A stretch of DNA of 55,104 nt from Silene noctiflora (taxonomy: Eukaryota; Streptophyta; Magnoliopsida; Caryophyllales; Caryophyllaceae). How positions within the stretch are numbered: position 1 is the first letter of the stretch; each line of letters begins with the position of its first letter. The DNA lies in assembly GCA_009801015.1 (NCBI GenBank), contig VHZZ01002232.1, positions 3,391 to 58,494 of the forward strand, given 5' to 3'. Shown here piece by piece: positions 46,106 through 55,104 of the stretch. The position numbers and the translations under genes were made by a program. A model generated the notes under the pieces. It saw only the letters and a program-made list of their open reading frames with translations. It searched no databases and had not been told where the DNA came from.

Positions 46106-46404
46106 TATCAAGAAACCATCTTAACCAAAAGTTTAAACTGATGGTTGGAATTCCATGATCGGCTTTATATTCTAACACGCTCCCTCAAACGAATGCCCAT
46201 TGGATTTGAAGTGTGAAGGCATTGCTAGCCTCCCCATACCTGATGTTAATATTTAACTTAGAAAGGAGGGGTAGTGAGACTCGAACCCGTGACATACATT
46301 ATGGTCACACTCGCTCTAATACCACATGTCAAGAAACTATATCAACCAAAAATTTAAACTTAAATTGATGGTTGAAATCCCATAATCAATTTTATATTCT
46401 TACG
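46106..46404 (-). mobile_element. Complete TRIM retrotransposon with ~75-bp LTRs
   Basis: On the minus strand: 5' LTR (46404-46327) ending TTTCTTGACA; 2-nt spacer; primer-binding site TGGTATTAGAGCG, near-complementary to initiator-Met tRNA; internal part with CACGGGTTCGAGTCTCAC; purine tract GAGGGAGCG; 3' LTR (46177-46106) TGTTAGAATATA to TTCTTGATA. The LTRs share CAACCATCA and TTTGGTT blocks. Flanks TAAAG and CAAAG look like a 5-bp target duplication with one change. There is no coding capacity. Confidence 0.72.
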
Positions 46405-47599
46405 CAAAGAACAATCACTTTAAGATTGAATGATAAACGAAAGTTATATAGTTTAATAAGATTCTAAAAGTTTTGTAAACCGGAAAGTGGGTGGTACAGT
46501 ATTGTGCATGGAGGCATGGAGGGGCATGGTACGGTGATGGGTACTCATGCTTACATTTCAGGAATTGCAGCAGCTTATTATTATTATTATTGTGTCAATA
46601 ACTTTGACAAATATTATTTCAAACATTTAAATGGATTATGCCTCGCAATTTCCCAGCACAACACCTGACTCAACATATTTCTCAAATTAAGTGTACAATG
46701 AATTGATTGTGTGTGGCAGCATTCCACTCAAGAACTAACATGCTCTACCATATGAATTTGCTGCATCCTGTTTCATTTTTTAAGATTTTCAAAGCCATAC
46801 ATTTATTTTACTTTTATTATTAATTAATACTTGGTGGCTTGGTGCCGTTAGTTGGTGATGCTAGCCAGTTGCCATGCACATTTGAACGATGTCAATCAAT
46901 TTTCCAGCTCAAATAAAATCGTCCAACATTAATCCCCCTTATACTTGAACGAGATGAACTACTAAAAATTTTCCGCCTAAATAAATTACTCTACCCGATT
47001 GCAAAACATCGTCAACAATATCGTCGACGTTTTAGTAACTATCGTCGATGGTTTTCATTCCGAAAAACGCTTTTGTCCCTCTACATCTCACTAACTCACT
47101 CTTTTCTCTCTAATTCTAACTTCTCAAAATTCACCCAACTTCCACCACCACCACCACCACCACCACCACATCTAGCCAGCTACCACACTTCCACCACGCC
47201 GCCCCCATAGTCAGCACGCCAGCCACCACCACTGCCGCCAACCGTAAGTCACTGTTTTCCCTTTTTTTTCTCAATTAGCTTAGTTGTGTGCTAACAAACC
47301 GTTTTTAATTTGTTATTTCACTTCCTCTTCCCTTATTGATGTTATTAATCGATTATATGATTTTGATTTGGATATAATTGTTTGTAATTAGTTGTAATTA
47401 GTTGAATTACATAATTGAATTACTTTTAAATTAGGTTTAGTTGTTTGTTGGTAATTTTTTATTAACTAGCTGTTTGTTGTTGTTGATTTCATTATTGTTT
47501 GTAATTAGGGTGGTATTGTTGGCGAAATAGGGTAGATTTTGTGTCGATTTTTGTCGTTGTTGCGTCGATTGGTCACAAATTTGGGGAAGGGGAAGAACA
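46405..47599. other. Intergenic / left part of the Mutator-like element
   Basis: No gene is visible. A (CCA)n run lies at 47142-47169. The stretch from about 46970 may already belong to the Mutator-like element, but no terminal inverted repeat or 9-bp target duplication could be recognised, so the left boundary is unknown. Confidence 0.35.
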
Positions 47600-47950
47600 C
47601 CATGTACCAAAAATTGAAATTCAACAATTGACCATATGCCAAACGTTGAGATTGAACGTATGATCCATGGTGGAAAGTTGAAACTCAACGTTTGGTCCAT
47701 GGTGAACGTTGAATTTCAACGTGTGATCCATGGTTGGTCAAATGTTGAAATTCAACGTTTGATCCATGGTCAAATGTTGAAATTCAACATTTTACCATGG
47801 TTCAACGTTGAGTTTTAACATTCGTCCATGGTCAATTGTTGATTGTCGACATTTAATATGGGTCGGTCAATTTTTTTTAAAGTCGTCTTTATTGCTTAAC
47901 ATTCGTCCATGGTCAATTGTTGATTGTCAACATTTCGTCTATGGGTCGGT
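47600..47950. repeat. Left subterminal array of alternating palindromes
   Basis: About ten irregular units of roughly 30-36 bp. Palindromes of the type GTTGAAATTCAAC alternate with CCATGG-centred ones such as GATCCATGGTC. Variants include GTTGAAACTCAAC, GTTGAATTTCAAC and GTTGATTGTCAAC. Both half-motifs recur at the other end of the element. Confidence 0.85.
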
Positions 47951-48056
47951 CAATTTTTTTTTTAAACCGTCCTTATTGCTTTTAATTGCCGTTTTTTTTA
48001 ATTTTTTACCTTTCCTAATCGATGTCGTGTATTTTCTAACATTTTTTATTTGTTTA

Positions 48057-49926
48057 ATGCGGATGGGAGATCGAAATGATAGAGGGAAGAACATTATGCA
48101 AGCTCCACCTCCGCTACCTAAACGTTCCGGCCACGATTGTACTTTAAGCCGGAATGTCACGTCTTCCAAGCGCCCTTTGCGTGTTTTGAAGGCGCAACCA
48201 CAACCACTTAGAGAGCCAGTTATGATGCATACTCTCGGTCACGTCACTAGTGATTCGGAGGAGGCGAGGTCACGGGAATTAGCCGGTAGTTTCCGGCATG
48301 TTGGAGAGGAGGAGGAATAGGGGTCGGAGGAGGAGGATGTAGGTGAGTATCGGGTCAGAGTGATGACTCAGAGGTTGGCCCGGGATCGTAGAGGCCGATA
48401 TTCGAGTGTTAGAGAGACTTCTTCGAGCACAGAGAGGTCGAGGCCGATGAGAGATACTTCTTAGATCTTGAGAGGTCCCGTTGTTAGTGGTCCGAGTAAC
48501 AGTTCTGTCTTATGGAACATTGGTGGCCTGGTCATGTAGCGTTCACGAGTTGGACTGAGGCTAACCCGAACTTTTTGAGATCGTGGTTGAAGTGATACGA
48601 GAGGCCGGGTGTTGTGAGGGAGCTTAGATAGATGGTGCTACCCGAGGTTGTTGCCGGTAGGGTTGCTACAAGCCGGCTTGGGGTTTTGAGGTACTCTTTT
48701 ACCACCGGTCTAGACGAGAACCTCCTTAATGCTTTTATCGAGAGGTGACAACCAGATACTAACACTTTCCATATGCCTTTTGAAGAGATTAGTATCATGC
48801 TTCACGATGTTGAGCGGGTTCTTGGGATACCGGTTAGTGGTGATAAGGTGTGTTTCGATGGTATAGTTGAGGAGGATGATCAGGATTTGAGGGTGAAGAT
48901 AACACTCTTTTGTGGAGTTCCAGTAGCCGATATTAAACCACCTCGCTAAAAGAACAGTGGTTTATTGACGACACGGTTGAGGGCGGTTGTTGAAGATGGG
49001 ATTGACCATGACTTGTTCCGGGCGTACCTCTTGATTTTATTGGGACATACTTTGTTCATGGACATGACTGGTGATAGGGTGAATGCTCAGTTGTTGCCTT
49101 TGCATGATAATCTTGATCTGGTTGATTCGTTCGCTTGGGGTGTCGGTTGTTTGGCTTACTTGTACCGACAGTTGGGGATAGCATCGCGCCGAGAAACTCT
49201 TGGTGTTGGCGGGTGTTTATCGTTACTCCAGGCATGGATATATGAGTAGTTTCCCCAGTTTAGACCCGGCATCGGATGCTACCTTCCGGGGAGACCTTGG
49301 GTAGAGGCTTAGGCCCGCGTTCCTGGGTTTAAGGATGATCTTGAGCTTTTACGGATGCACCGCCAGAGTTTAGACGGACTTAGAACAGAACATGTACGAT
49401 GGTTGCCATACGGTCCACGTCCCTACCCCACTTGTAGGGTATCGCTTTACTCGGGTTTTATCAGATTTCTTGATGTAGTAGAGCCGTACCAGCCTGATCG
49501 GTGCATGCATTAGTTTGGGTATCGTCAGACAATCCCGTATTCGATGCAGATCCCGTCTCTAGAGCAGCACCCGGCAAGGGACAACTATAGGCTTGAGTTT
49601 GGTGAAGAACCCGATAGGACTCGGGGCATCCCTACTTCTCAGGTTTCCTTGCGTCCTCGGTCAGATGAAGCGGTTATGCCCTCCGAAGTTGTTGATGGGT
49701 ACCTTAGGTGTTATTCGGAGGATTTCTCACCCGTAATTCTACCCCCCCTCCCCCACAGCGCTTCCGGTTTCATGAGGTCGGGTTTCACCAGGAGCCAGAG
49801 GTTGCCCTAGCTCTTAGTCAACATTTCATGAACGTCTACCAACAACCCTTGGAGACGATGCAGAGGGCTCAGCTTGATTATTTGTTTCAGAACTTGCGTT
49901 CGTACTACGAGGACGAGGATGATTAG
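48057..49926 (+). pseudogene. Plant mobile domain (MAIN-like) protein gene, broken
   Basis: Starts MRMGDRNDRGKNIMQAPPPL with a basic, Pro-rich head. The core frame holds MEHWWPGHVAFTSWTEANP, NTFHMPFEEISIMLHDVERV, LGIPVSGDKV, RAYLLILLGHTLFMDMTGD, DLVDSFAWGVGCLAYLYRQL and VRWLPYGPRPYP, the conserved course of the aminotransferase-like plant mobile domain. It ends LDYLFQNLRSYYEDEDD. Lesions: stops at about 48318 and 48462, a frameshift near 48510, stops near 48592, 48628, 48747, 48946, 49246, 49308 and 49512, and a frameshift near 49750. MAIN/MAIL proteins act in silencing and genome maintenance; transposon copies are known in plants. This copy cannot make a full protein. Confidence 0.85.
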
Positions 49927-50080
49927 TAAATTATTTTATTTTTTACGACTCTTTATTTAAATATTAATTTTCGTTTTTATTTTTTTATCTCTTTGTAAGG
50001 ATATTTTAATGGTAGTTTATTATTATTTTAATTTTAATTTAGTTTTAGTTTTCAATTTATCGATCAATACCGTAGAATAC

Positions 50081-50300
50081 AACTTAATTAAATTACGACA
50101 TTAAAATACAAGCCGGTTAAAAGACGACATTAAATTAAATACGCCATTAAAATACAACTTAATTAAATTACGACATTAAAATACAAGCCGGTTAAAAGAC
50201 GACATTAAATTAAAATACGTCANTAAAATACAACTTAATTAAATTACGATATGAAATTAAAATACGACATTAAATTAAAATACAACTTAATTATCATCTG
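50081..50300. repeat. ~75-bp tandem repeat between the two MULE genes
   Basis: Two full copies (50081-50155, 50156-50231) and a partial third, each starting AACTTAATTAAATTACGACA and containing AAGCCGGTTAAAAGACGACA. A single N lies in the second junction. Confidence 0.85.
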
Positions 50301-50335
50301 ATGATGATTCCATATCTTCTATATTGGCTGCATCC

Positions 50336-50780
50336 TCAATTTGTTTCTGGTTGACTAGCAACATATTGATCATATATATCAATGATGTCGAGTTTCTCGT
50401 TGCCGAGATTGAACACTCTAGCAACACATAAATCAGATAGTGTTGCGTAATCGAGCACGGTCAGTATGCGCTTAAAATATGTAATTACATCACTTCGCAA
50501 TCTGTGATACTCCCACATTTTATCTGTTAATGTTGCTACAGACACAACATCATCAGCATTGGAGGAATTAGGACAGCTTCCGGGTTCCCGGCTAAGATGA
50601 CACAAAGCATGCCAATTGGATCATTTCAAGTAAATACCACATAGTGGCAGTTGGGATAACTAATTCTAGCCGATCCAATAATTTGGGTAAATCCAAAATG
50701 ATGGTGTCAATGTTTTGTTGATACACTCTAATTTGTTGAGCATTTGTAGCTATTTTTGTTTTATTTCGTTTTTTTTAATG
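50336..50780 (-). pseudogene. Unidentified third MULE reading frame, helix-rich
   Basis: The open part, 50605-50336, encodes about 89 residues including TLTDKMWEYHRLRSDVITYF and VARVFNLGNEKLDIIDIY. Upstream, in another frame, a related-looking stretch (IDTIILDLPKLLDRLELVIP, ATMWYLLEMIQLACFV) continues to about 50780, which suggests one frameshifted gene. I recognise no family. It lies tail-side of the PMD gene and in the same direction as the transposase, so it could be an accessory ORF of the element or the frayed end of an exon. Confidence 0.4.
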
Positions 50781-50879
50781 TAGTGGAATTAGAAAGTTGA
50801 ATTTGAATGAAGTGAAATTAGAAAGTTGAGCACAAGTTCATTTATAGGAAACATAAGTAACGGTAAAAATTTATTGTTT

Positions 50880-51110
50880 TTCAAACGGTTAGAAATTTGA
50901 AATCCAAACGGTTACAAATTTAAAACTCAAACAGTTACAAATTTGAAATTCAAACGGTTACAAATATTACATTAAAGGATAATATTTAATTAAAGACAAC
51001 TTAATTAAATAAATCTCATACTTAATTAACTACATGATTAACTTAAAATATTACATTAATGGATAATAATTAATTAAAGACAACTTAATTAAATAAAATC
51101 TCATAAACTA
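50880..51110. repeat. Short tandem repeats, AT-rich spacer
   Basis: Four copies of a roughly 24-27-bp unit with AAACGGTTA(C/G)AAATTT at 50880-50970. They are followed by an 84-bp direct repeat (ATTACATTAA-GGATAAT... to TTAATTAAATAAA) at about 50967 and 51051. Confidence 0.75.
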
Positions 51111-51129
51111 GCGAGTGACAAGACTGTCA

Positions 51130-53900
51130 CAGTATCAACATTGGAGTTATTTCGCCTTCTACGACGTCTTCCCGGTGTCGCTCCCATGTAAGCATGCCAG
51201 TTCTCAATTTTCCTTGCATATAACTAGTCTAGATGCGGGACACTAGGATCTCGGTATGTCAACCAAGCGGGAAGAAGTGGTGTCCTAGGAAGACTCTCGG
51301 TCATGCCTCTCGAATGCAGTCGCAACCAATGATTATGGTAGAGCATAATCCACATAACACCAAACGGTTGTCAATCTACAACATCGGACTTTAGAGGCGT
51401 GATGGTGTTGCAACTCCCGTGCCAATTTTTCTATCCATTTGGGCCTTGTGTATGACTGATAATATATACTGTTCAGTTGAAAATCGTTGCATACACGATC
51501 AAATGGTCACCACGCATCCAATGGTCCACCCCACAACCAATCGAACGGAAGAACTCAACTCGTCTAAGACTCACCTGATAACCTGTCAAACCGGTAGTCG
51601 ATGATGGAAAAATTCCGAACATCTGTCTGTATACATCGTCGCTCTTCATCTCCTGAGCACACCATTCCCTCATGACAATATAGTCTCCCTCTTACCCCCT
51701 TTAGGCCATGAGATATAACCCGATATCCACAATGTCCATCATCTTTAACGTCTACCCAATCCATCAAAGTGGCACCAAAGCTTCTCTGATATACCATATC
51801 ATTTAGACCATGACGATATAAGACCAATGGTGTACATCCTTTCCAACGGAGCACCGGCCGCTCTTGAAGGAAAGTCACCAACTCTATGTTGTGAATTTAA
51901 TGAACCGTCAGTGCTTGGTGTTCCGAATTTCCTTTCGATATGCTCGAAACCGGACTTGTTTCTTGATGTAGAACCTTTGGGACGGCCTTTCGGATGCCCA
52001 TTAATAGGGGGCGGCAAAAGTTCTTCATCCTCCGGGTGTTGGAAATCACGCAACATGTCAATGACTGCCCTCCGATAAACCGGATCACTATTTCTCACAC
52101 CATCAAATAGTTCTTCCAAGACATCATTATTATTTTTCGGCATTTTATCAAGACTGTCTTACACCAATGTCTTCCAAAGGACATTAATATCCTCAAGATG
52201 GACCCTCTTACCTCTTTTATGCAAAGAAACCAAGTTACATTCACAAGGTAGTCCATGAGTCGTTCGTAGCACGTGTCCACATTGATCCTCTAACTCGACA
52301 CCCAAACCTAGACCTCTCAAAAGTTCTTCCTCCATCTTCTGTATGGCCTTCATAGACACGATCCCTTGCAACAAGGAAAATGTACGAGATGTTATCCTTG
52401 GTCTACTCCTTGAATCTTCAAGCCCTTTTCTAATTTCGAATGTTGACCTTCGAGCATGGAGTGGATACAAGACCACATGGTATCAAGTGTCAAATGACTA
52501 CTTTTCAACCAAGCCTTCAATAGAGAATGAGCTGACTCAACACGGGAAGTTGTCGTGTTGCCAAGNGTATCAAGTGTCAAATGACTACTTTTCAACCAAG
52601 CCTTCAATAGAGAATGAGCTGACTCAACACGGGAAGTTGTCGTGTTGCCAAGATGGAAGCATTCATTTGTATAGCATAATACAAACTCCGCCGCGTGCTC
52701 ACCCCAAGTTCTACTGACATAAATGCCCAAAAGACCCCCCTTGTGAAAGAAAGCCAACCAAGCACGTTGAAACTCTTCTTCGGTAGGTGCATTGATCACT
52801 CTATTCTAGCCCGATTCTGCATTTGTCATGACATGGATCTTGTAACTCCCAGAATGGTAAAAACTAACTGTTTTTGCATCGATAGCTTTATTCACATGCC
52901 ATCGACGTAACAAATGATAAACTTCGGGATATATTGCATTAATACCGTTGATCAAACTCAATTCTTGATCGGAGACGAAAACAGAAGGGGACGCTCCGGT
53001 GCCCTCAAGAATGTCAACTAACTTCTTCAACAACTACTTTTACGACTCCTCCGACTCGGTAGGAATCACCGCACATAAAATTAGGAAGGAAGACCTGGTG
53101 GGTGTAACACCAACAAGCTCGATGACCGGATTCTTATATGTATTAGTGTTATATGTCGAATCCATGATTACCACATAGGGATAAGCCCGGAACAACTTCA
53201 CAGAATCAGGATGTTCCATGAACATATGCGAGAGCTCTCGTGTCTAGGAATTACTCTCGTGCCAATGAACGTATTTCACTTCTACGACAAGAGCCAACAT
53301 ATGTTGAGCGGTGTTCCTTTCGCCCCTCAATTCTTTTATAATTTTCCTTGTCTTGTTATAGATTTGGACGCTTGAGGATTGAGGTTTTCGGGCGTTTTCA
53401 GATAAAGACCATTTTTAATATCCCTCGGTAGAACCCCGACCATAGTTTGTTGCCTTACATACGCCTTCTCCTCATCGTCTAACTCCGCAAAGTGGCAATC
53501 GCCGTCCTTGTAGATTGCTACGTTGTGGTTGTGTCATCCACCACCCTCAGAGGTTATAATATTCCAAACGACCGTCACTTGATCATTTTTTACCGCGTAG
53601 TTTTGAACGACACGAATTCGGAACAAGCATGAACATTTAGTAGACCTCCTTGGCTTATTAGGATCATTGGTTGGCGGTGGTAAACCATGCCTTGCACATC
53701 GAAAATAACTTCCCAACAAGCCGTTTTATTTTCTGTTTTTTTCCCCGTTAGTTTTTTTAACCAAAGCAAAACCATTATCGAACGCTATTCTTTTAGCCCA
53801 ATTAAAAGCATCATCGCGCGTTTCAAAGACTAAATTGGTCACGAACAATGAGTTGTAATCGATTGAATTCTCGTCAAAACTCTCCCACGAAACCTGTTTC
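51130..53900 (-). pseudogene. FAR1/MULE transposase with C-terminal OTU-like segment, broken
   Basis: Read from 53900 leftward. A FAR1-type DNA-binding head comes first: LVFETRDDAFNWAKRIAFDN, then YFRCARHG and KCSCLFRIRV. The MULE transposase core follows, with catalytic D-D-E candidates in VVIMDSTYNTNTYKNPV (53150-53200), VFVSDQELSLINGI (about 52940-52985) and SRVESAHSLLK (about 52530-52560). Next are a CxCxH-type SWIM-like region (HGLPCECNLVSLHKRGKR) and a linker PKGRPKGSTSRNKSG. Last is WVDVKDDGHCGYRVISHGLK (about 51690-51760), the Asp/Cys start of an OTU cysteine protease. Stops and frameshifts lie near 53725, 53515, 53280, 53035, 52804 and 52150, and in the OTU part. An 86-bp duplication around an N disturbs 52480-52651. 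Transposases of this family bind and cut the element ends. Confidence 0.87.
52480..52651. repeat. Exact duplication either side of one N
   Basis: The sequence 52481-52565 is repeated at 52567-52651 with a single N at 52566 between. Because both copies are identical and meet at an N, this looks like an unmerged contig overlap and not biology. The duplicated peptide contains SRVESAHSLLK. Confidence 0.9.
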
Positions 53901-53999
53901 ATACAATTGAAACATTAATTAGACGATAAAAATTAAACAAAATCTAATTATAATACGTTAAACAGAATCAAACAAATAAATAAGTCGTTATTTGTCCAA

Positions 54000-54096
54000 C
54001 CACGGACTGAAAGTTGACATCCAACAATCAATCCATGGCCAAACAATGACATTCAACATTCAACCATGGACCGAAAGTTGAGAATCAACGTTCAGC
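54000..54096. repeat. Right subterminal palindrome array
   Basis: About three units of the motifs seen at 47600-47950: CCACGGAC, GTTGACATCCAAC, CCATGGCC, TGACATTCAAC, CCATGGACC and GTTGAGAATCAAC. It ends abruptly at about 54096. Confidence 0.8.
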
Positions 54097-55104
54097 TGAT
54101 AAGTCCATATTATATATGATTTTACCCCCTTTATTAGCTCGGTTTTATATGCTATTTGCACTAATTTTAATGTTTATTTGAGCTAATCTCGTGTTCTAGA
54201 TGTTTTTTTTGCACTAATTTTAATGTTTATTTGCATGCTAGTTTAGTTACATTTAGTTAGTAATTTTTGAAAATTTTAGAGAAATTTTGAGAAATTTTTG
54301 AGAAATTGTTTCATTTGCCTATTCTTTTTGCCATAATCCTTAACTTCACCCACTTGCATGTCTTTTTATTTGCTTATAGCTTATGGTTTTTTCATATTAT
54401 GGGATATATGCTTTCATGGGGATGTCTTGACATAGTAGGTAAATTGTTGGATTATGAACCGAATAAGCTTGACCTTGATTTTTGGCAAACAACAATATGG
54501 TAAGGTATAGCCTTCATTAGACCAATTCATTCATATTTGGTCTCACTTAGGTGAGTGTAGGTCTCCATATGGTTTGTGTCATATCAATTACACATAAGTA
54601 TGGTCTTTGTTTCATCTTTTAAGCATTATATTCATAATTTCCTATGCATTTGAAATCATTCACATTGATCATTTTGCCCTTTTCTAGCCCCTTTTTCACA
54701 TATTTTGCCTAGTTACATTATAAATTTGTCTACCTTGTCAAGCTAGTAGCTTTGTTTTTAGTGTTAGGGTGCTCAATTGGATGTTTATCATTGTTTTAAT
54801 TTCATTGTGAGCTAGGTATGTCGGGTTTGCTATTTTCCGGGTTATTATGAAAGAAAAAGAAAGAGAGAAAATGGGAAAAAAAAGATGGAAAAAAAAGAAG
54901 CATGAAAATAAAGAAGAAAAGAAGAAGTTGATTTAAGAAAATTCTCATGTTCCTAATCAAAAATATTTGGAGAATATTCTTAAGTTTTGTCATAGAAGCG
55001 GTCTTATATCATTGTTTTGACCTCTAAATGTTGGGTTTTACATGGGATTGAGCATCCTTTCATATGGTTGTTGCTAGCTTAAACTTAGCTCCACAATCCA
55101 TAAT
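54097..55104 (+). other. Possible LTR start running off the window
   Basis: At 54097 the palindrome array stops and a new AT-rich sequence begins TGATAAGTCCATATT with TTTTACCCCCTTTATTAGC following, a start compatible with a plant LTR. No end, primer-binding site or coding region falls inside the window, so the identity is open. No gene is visible here. Confidence 0.35.

Larger units (their letters stand above)
47600..54096. mobile_element. Mutator-like element with PMD and FAR1/OTU transposase genes
   Basis: Two converging gene remnants, a plant-mobile-domain gene (plus strand) and a FAR1/MULE transposase (minus strand), lie between two similar arrays of short palindromes at 47600-47950 and 54000-54096. 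Shared subterminal arrays argue that both genes belong to one element. The outer terminal inverted repeats are not identified; on the right, sequence changes at about 54097 into what may be an LTR. Boundaries are approximate. Confidence 0.62.

Noticed and set aside
46261..46326. SINE head or tRNA gene, because of GGTTCGAGTC on the minus strand
   Set aside because: The adjoining TGGTATTAGAGC is a primer-binding site right after an LTR end, and paired LTRs with near-matching 5-bp flanks support a TRIM; no tRNA cloverleaf can be drawn.
47636..47818. A plus-strand open frame rich in IHG and NVE
   Set aside because: It is a translation of the palindromic array and has no domain; the repeat explains it fully.

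Overview
This is nuclear DNA of a flowering plant. Genes carry GT-AG introns, and several encode plant-specific proteins: a COP1-interactive protein, an arabinogalactan peptide, phytocyanins and a plant-mobile-domain protein. The rest is dense with plant-type transposable elements. Element types and codon usage fit a core eudicot, possibly Caryophyllales, but the sequence alone does not fix the species. Scattered single Ns and one 55-bp N run show it is draft assembly.

Layout, left to right. (1) 1-2.5 kb: a small Helitron and a Stowaway-like MITE. (2) 2.5-8.4 kb: a decayed, intron-containing copy of an ADNT1-type mitochondrial adenine nucleotide carrier gene. (3) 9.7-14.4 kb, minus strand: an intact COP1-INTERACTIVE PROTEIN 1-like gene of 1514 codons including the short first exon. 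Its coiled coil holds nine exact-period 222-bp repeats. Its 5' leader appears to reach 19.3 kb across a long intron that holds a SINE with a perfect 17-bp target duplication. (4) 19.9-22.1 kb: a hAT-like non-autonomous element and an intronless TPR-clamp gene. (5) 23.7-30.9 kb: a full-span 7.2-kb LINE with a 13-bp target duplication, coding capacity broken. (6) 31.2-32.6 kb: one or two nested Helitrons. (7) 32.8-38.1 kb: an intact eight-exon nucleotide-sugar transporter (CMP-sialic-acid-transporter-like). (8) 39.0-39.3 kb: an arabinogalactan peptide. (9) 39.9-41.6 kb, minus strand: a two-exon twin-CX9C mitochondrial protein. (10) 42.3-43.0 kb: a MITE and a partly duplicated small LTR. (11) 44.0-45.9 kb: two tandem phytocyanin-like genes without the canonical copper-binding cysteine. 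(12) 46.1-46.4 kb: a complete TRIM of about 0.3 kb with LTRs of about 75 bp. (13) 47.6-54.1 kb: a Mutator-like element carrying a plant-mobile-domain pseudogene, a FAR1/MULE transposase fused to an OTU-like segment, and arrays of alternating palindromes near both ends. It appears to be cut on the right by another element.

The host genes are ordinary single genes that do not form a pathway. The pair CIP1 plus the CMP-sialic-acid-transporter-like gene recalls, from memory, the neighbourhood of At5g41760 and At5g41790, so it may be an old syntenic block stretched by insertions. The most unusual regions are the Mutator/PMD/OTU element with its palindromic subterminal arrays, the higher-order repeat inside CIP1, and the phytocyanin pair with successive loss of copper ligands.
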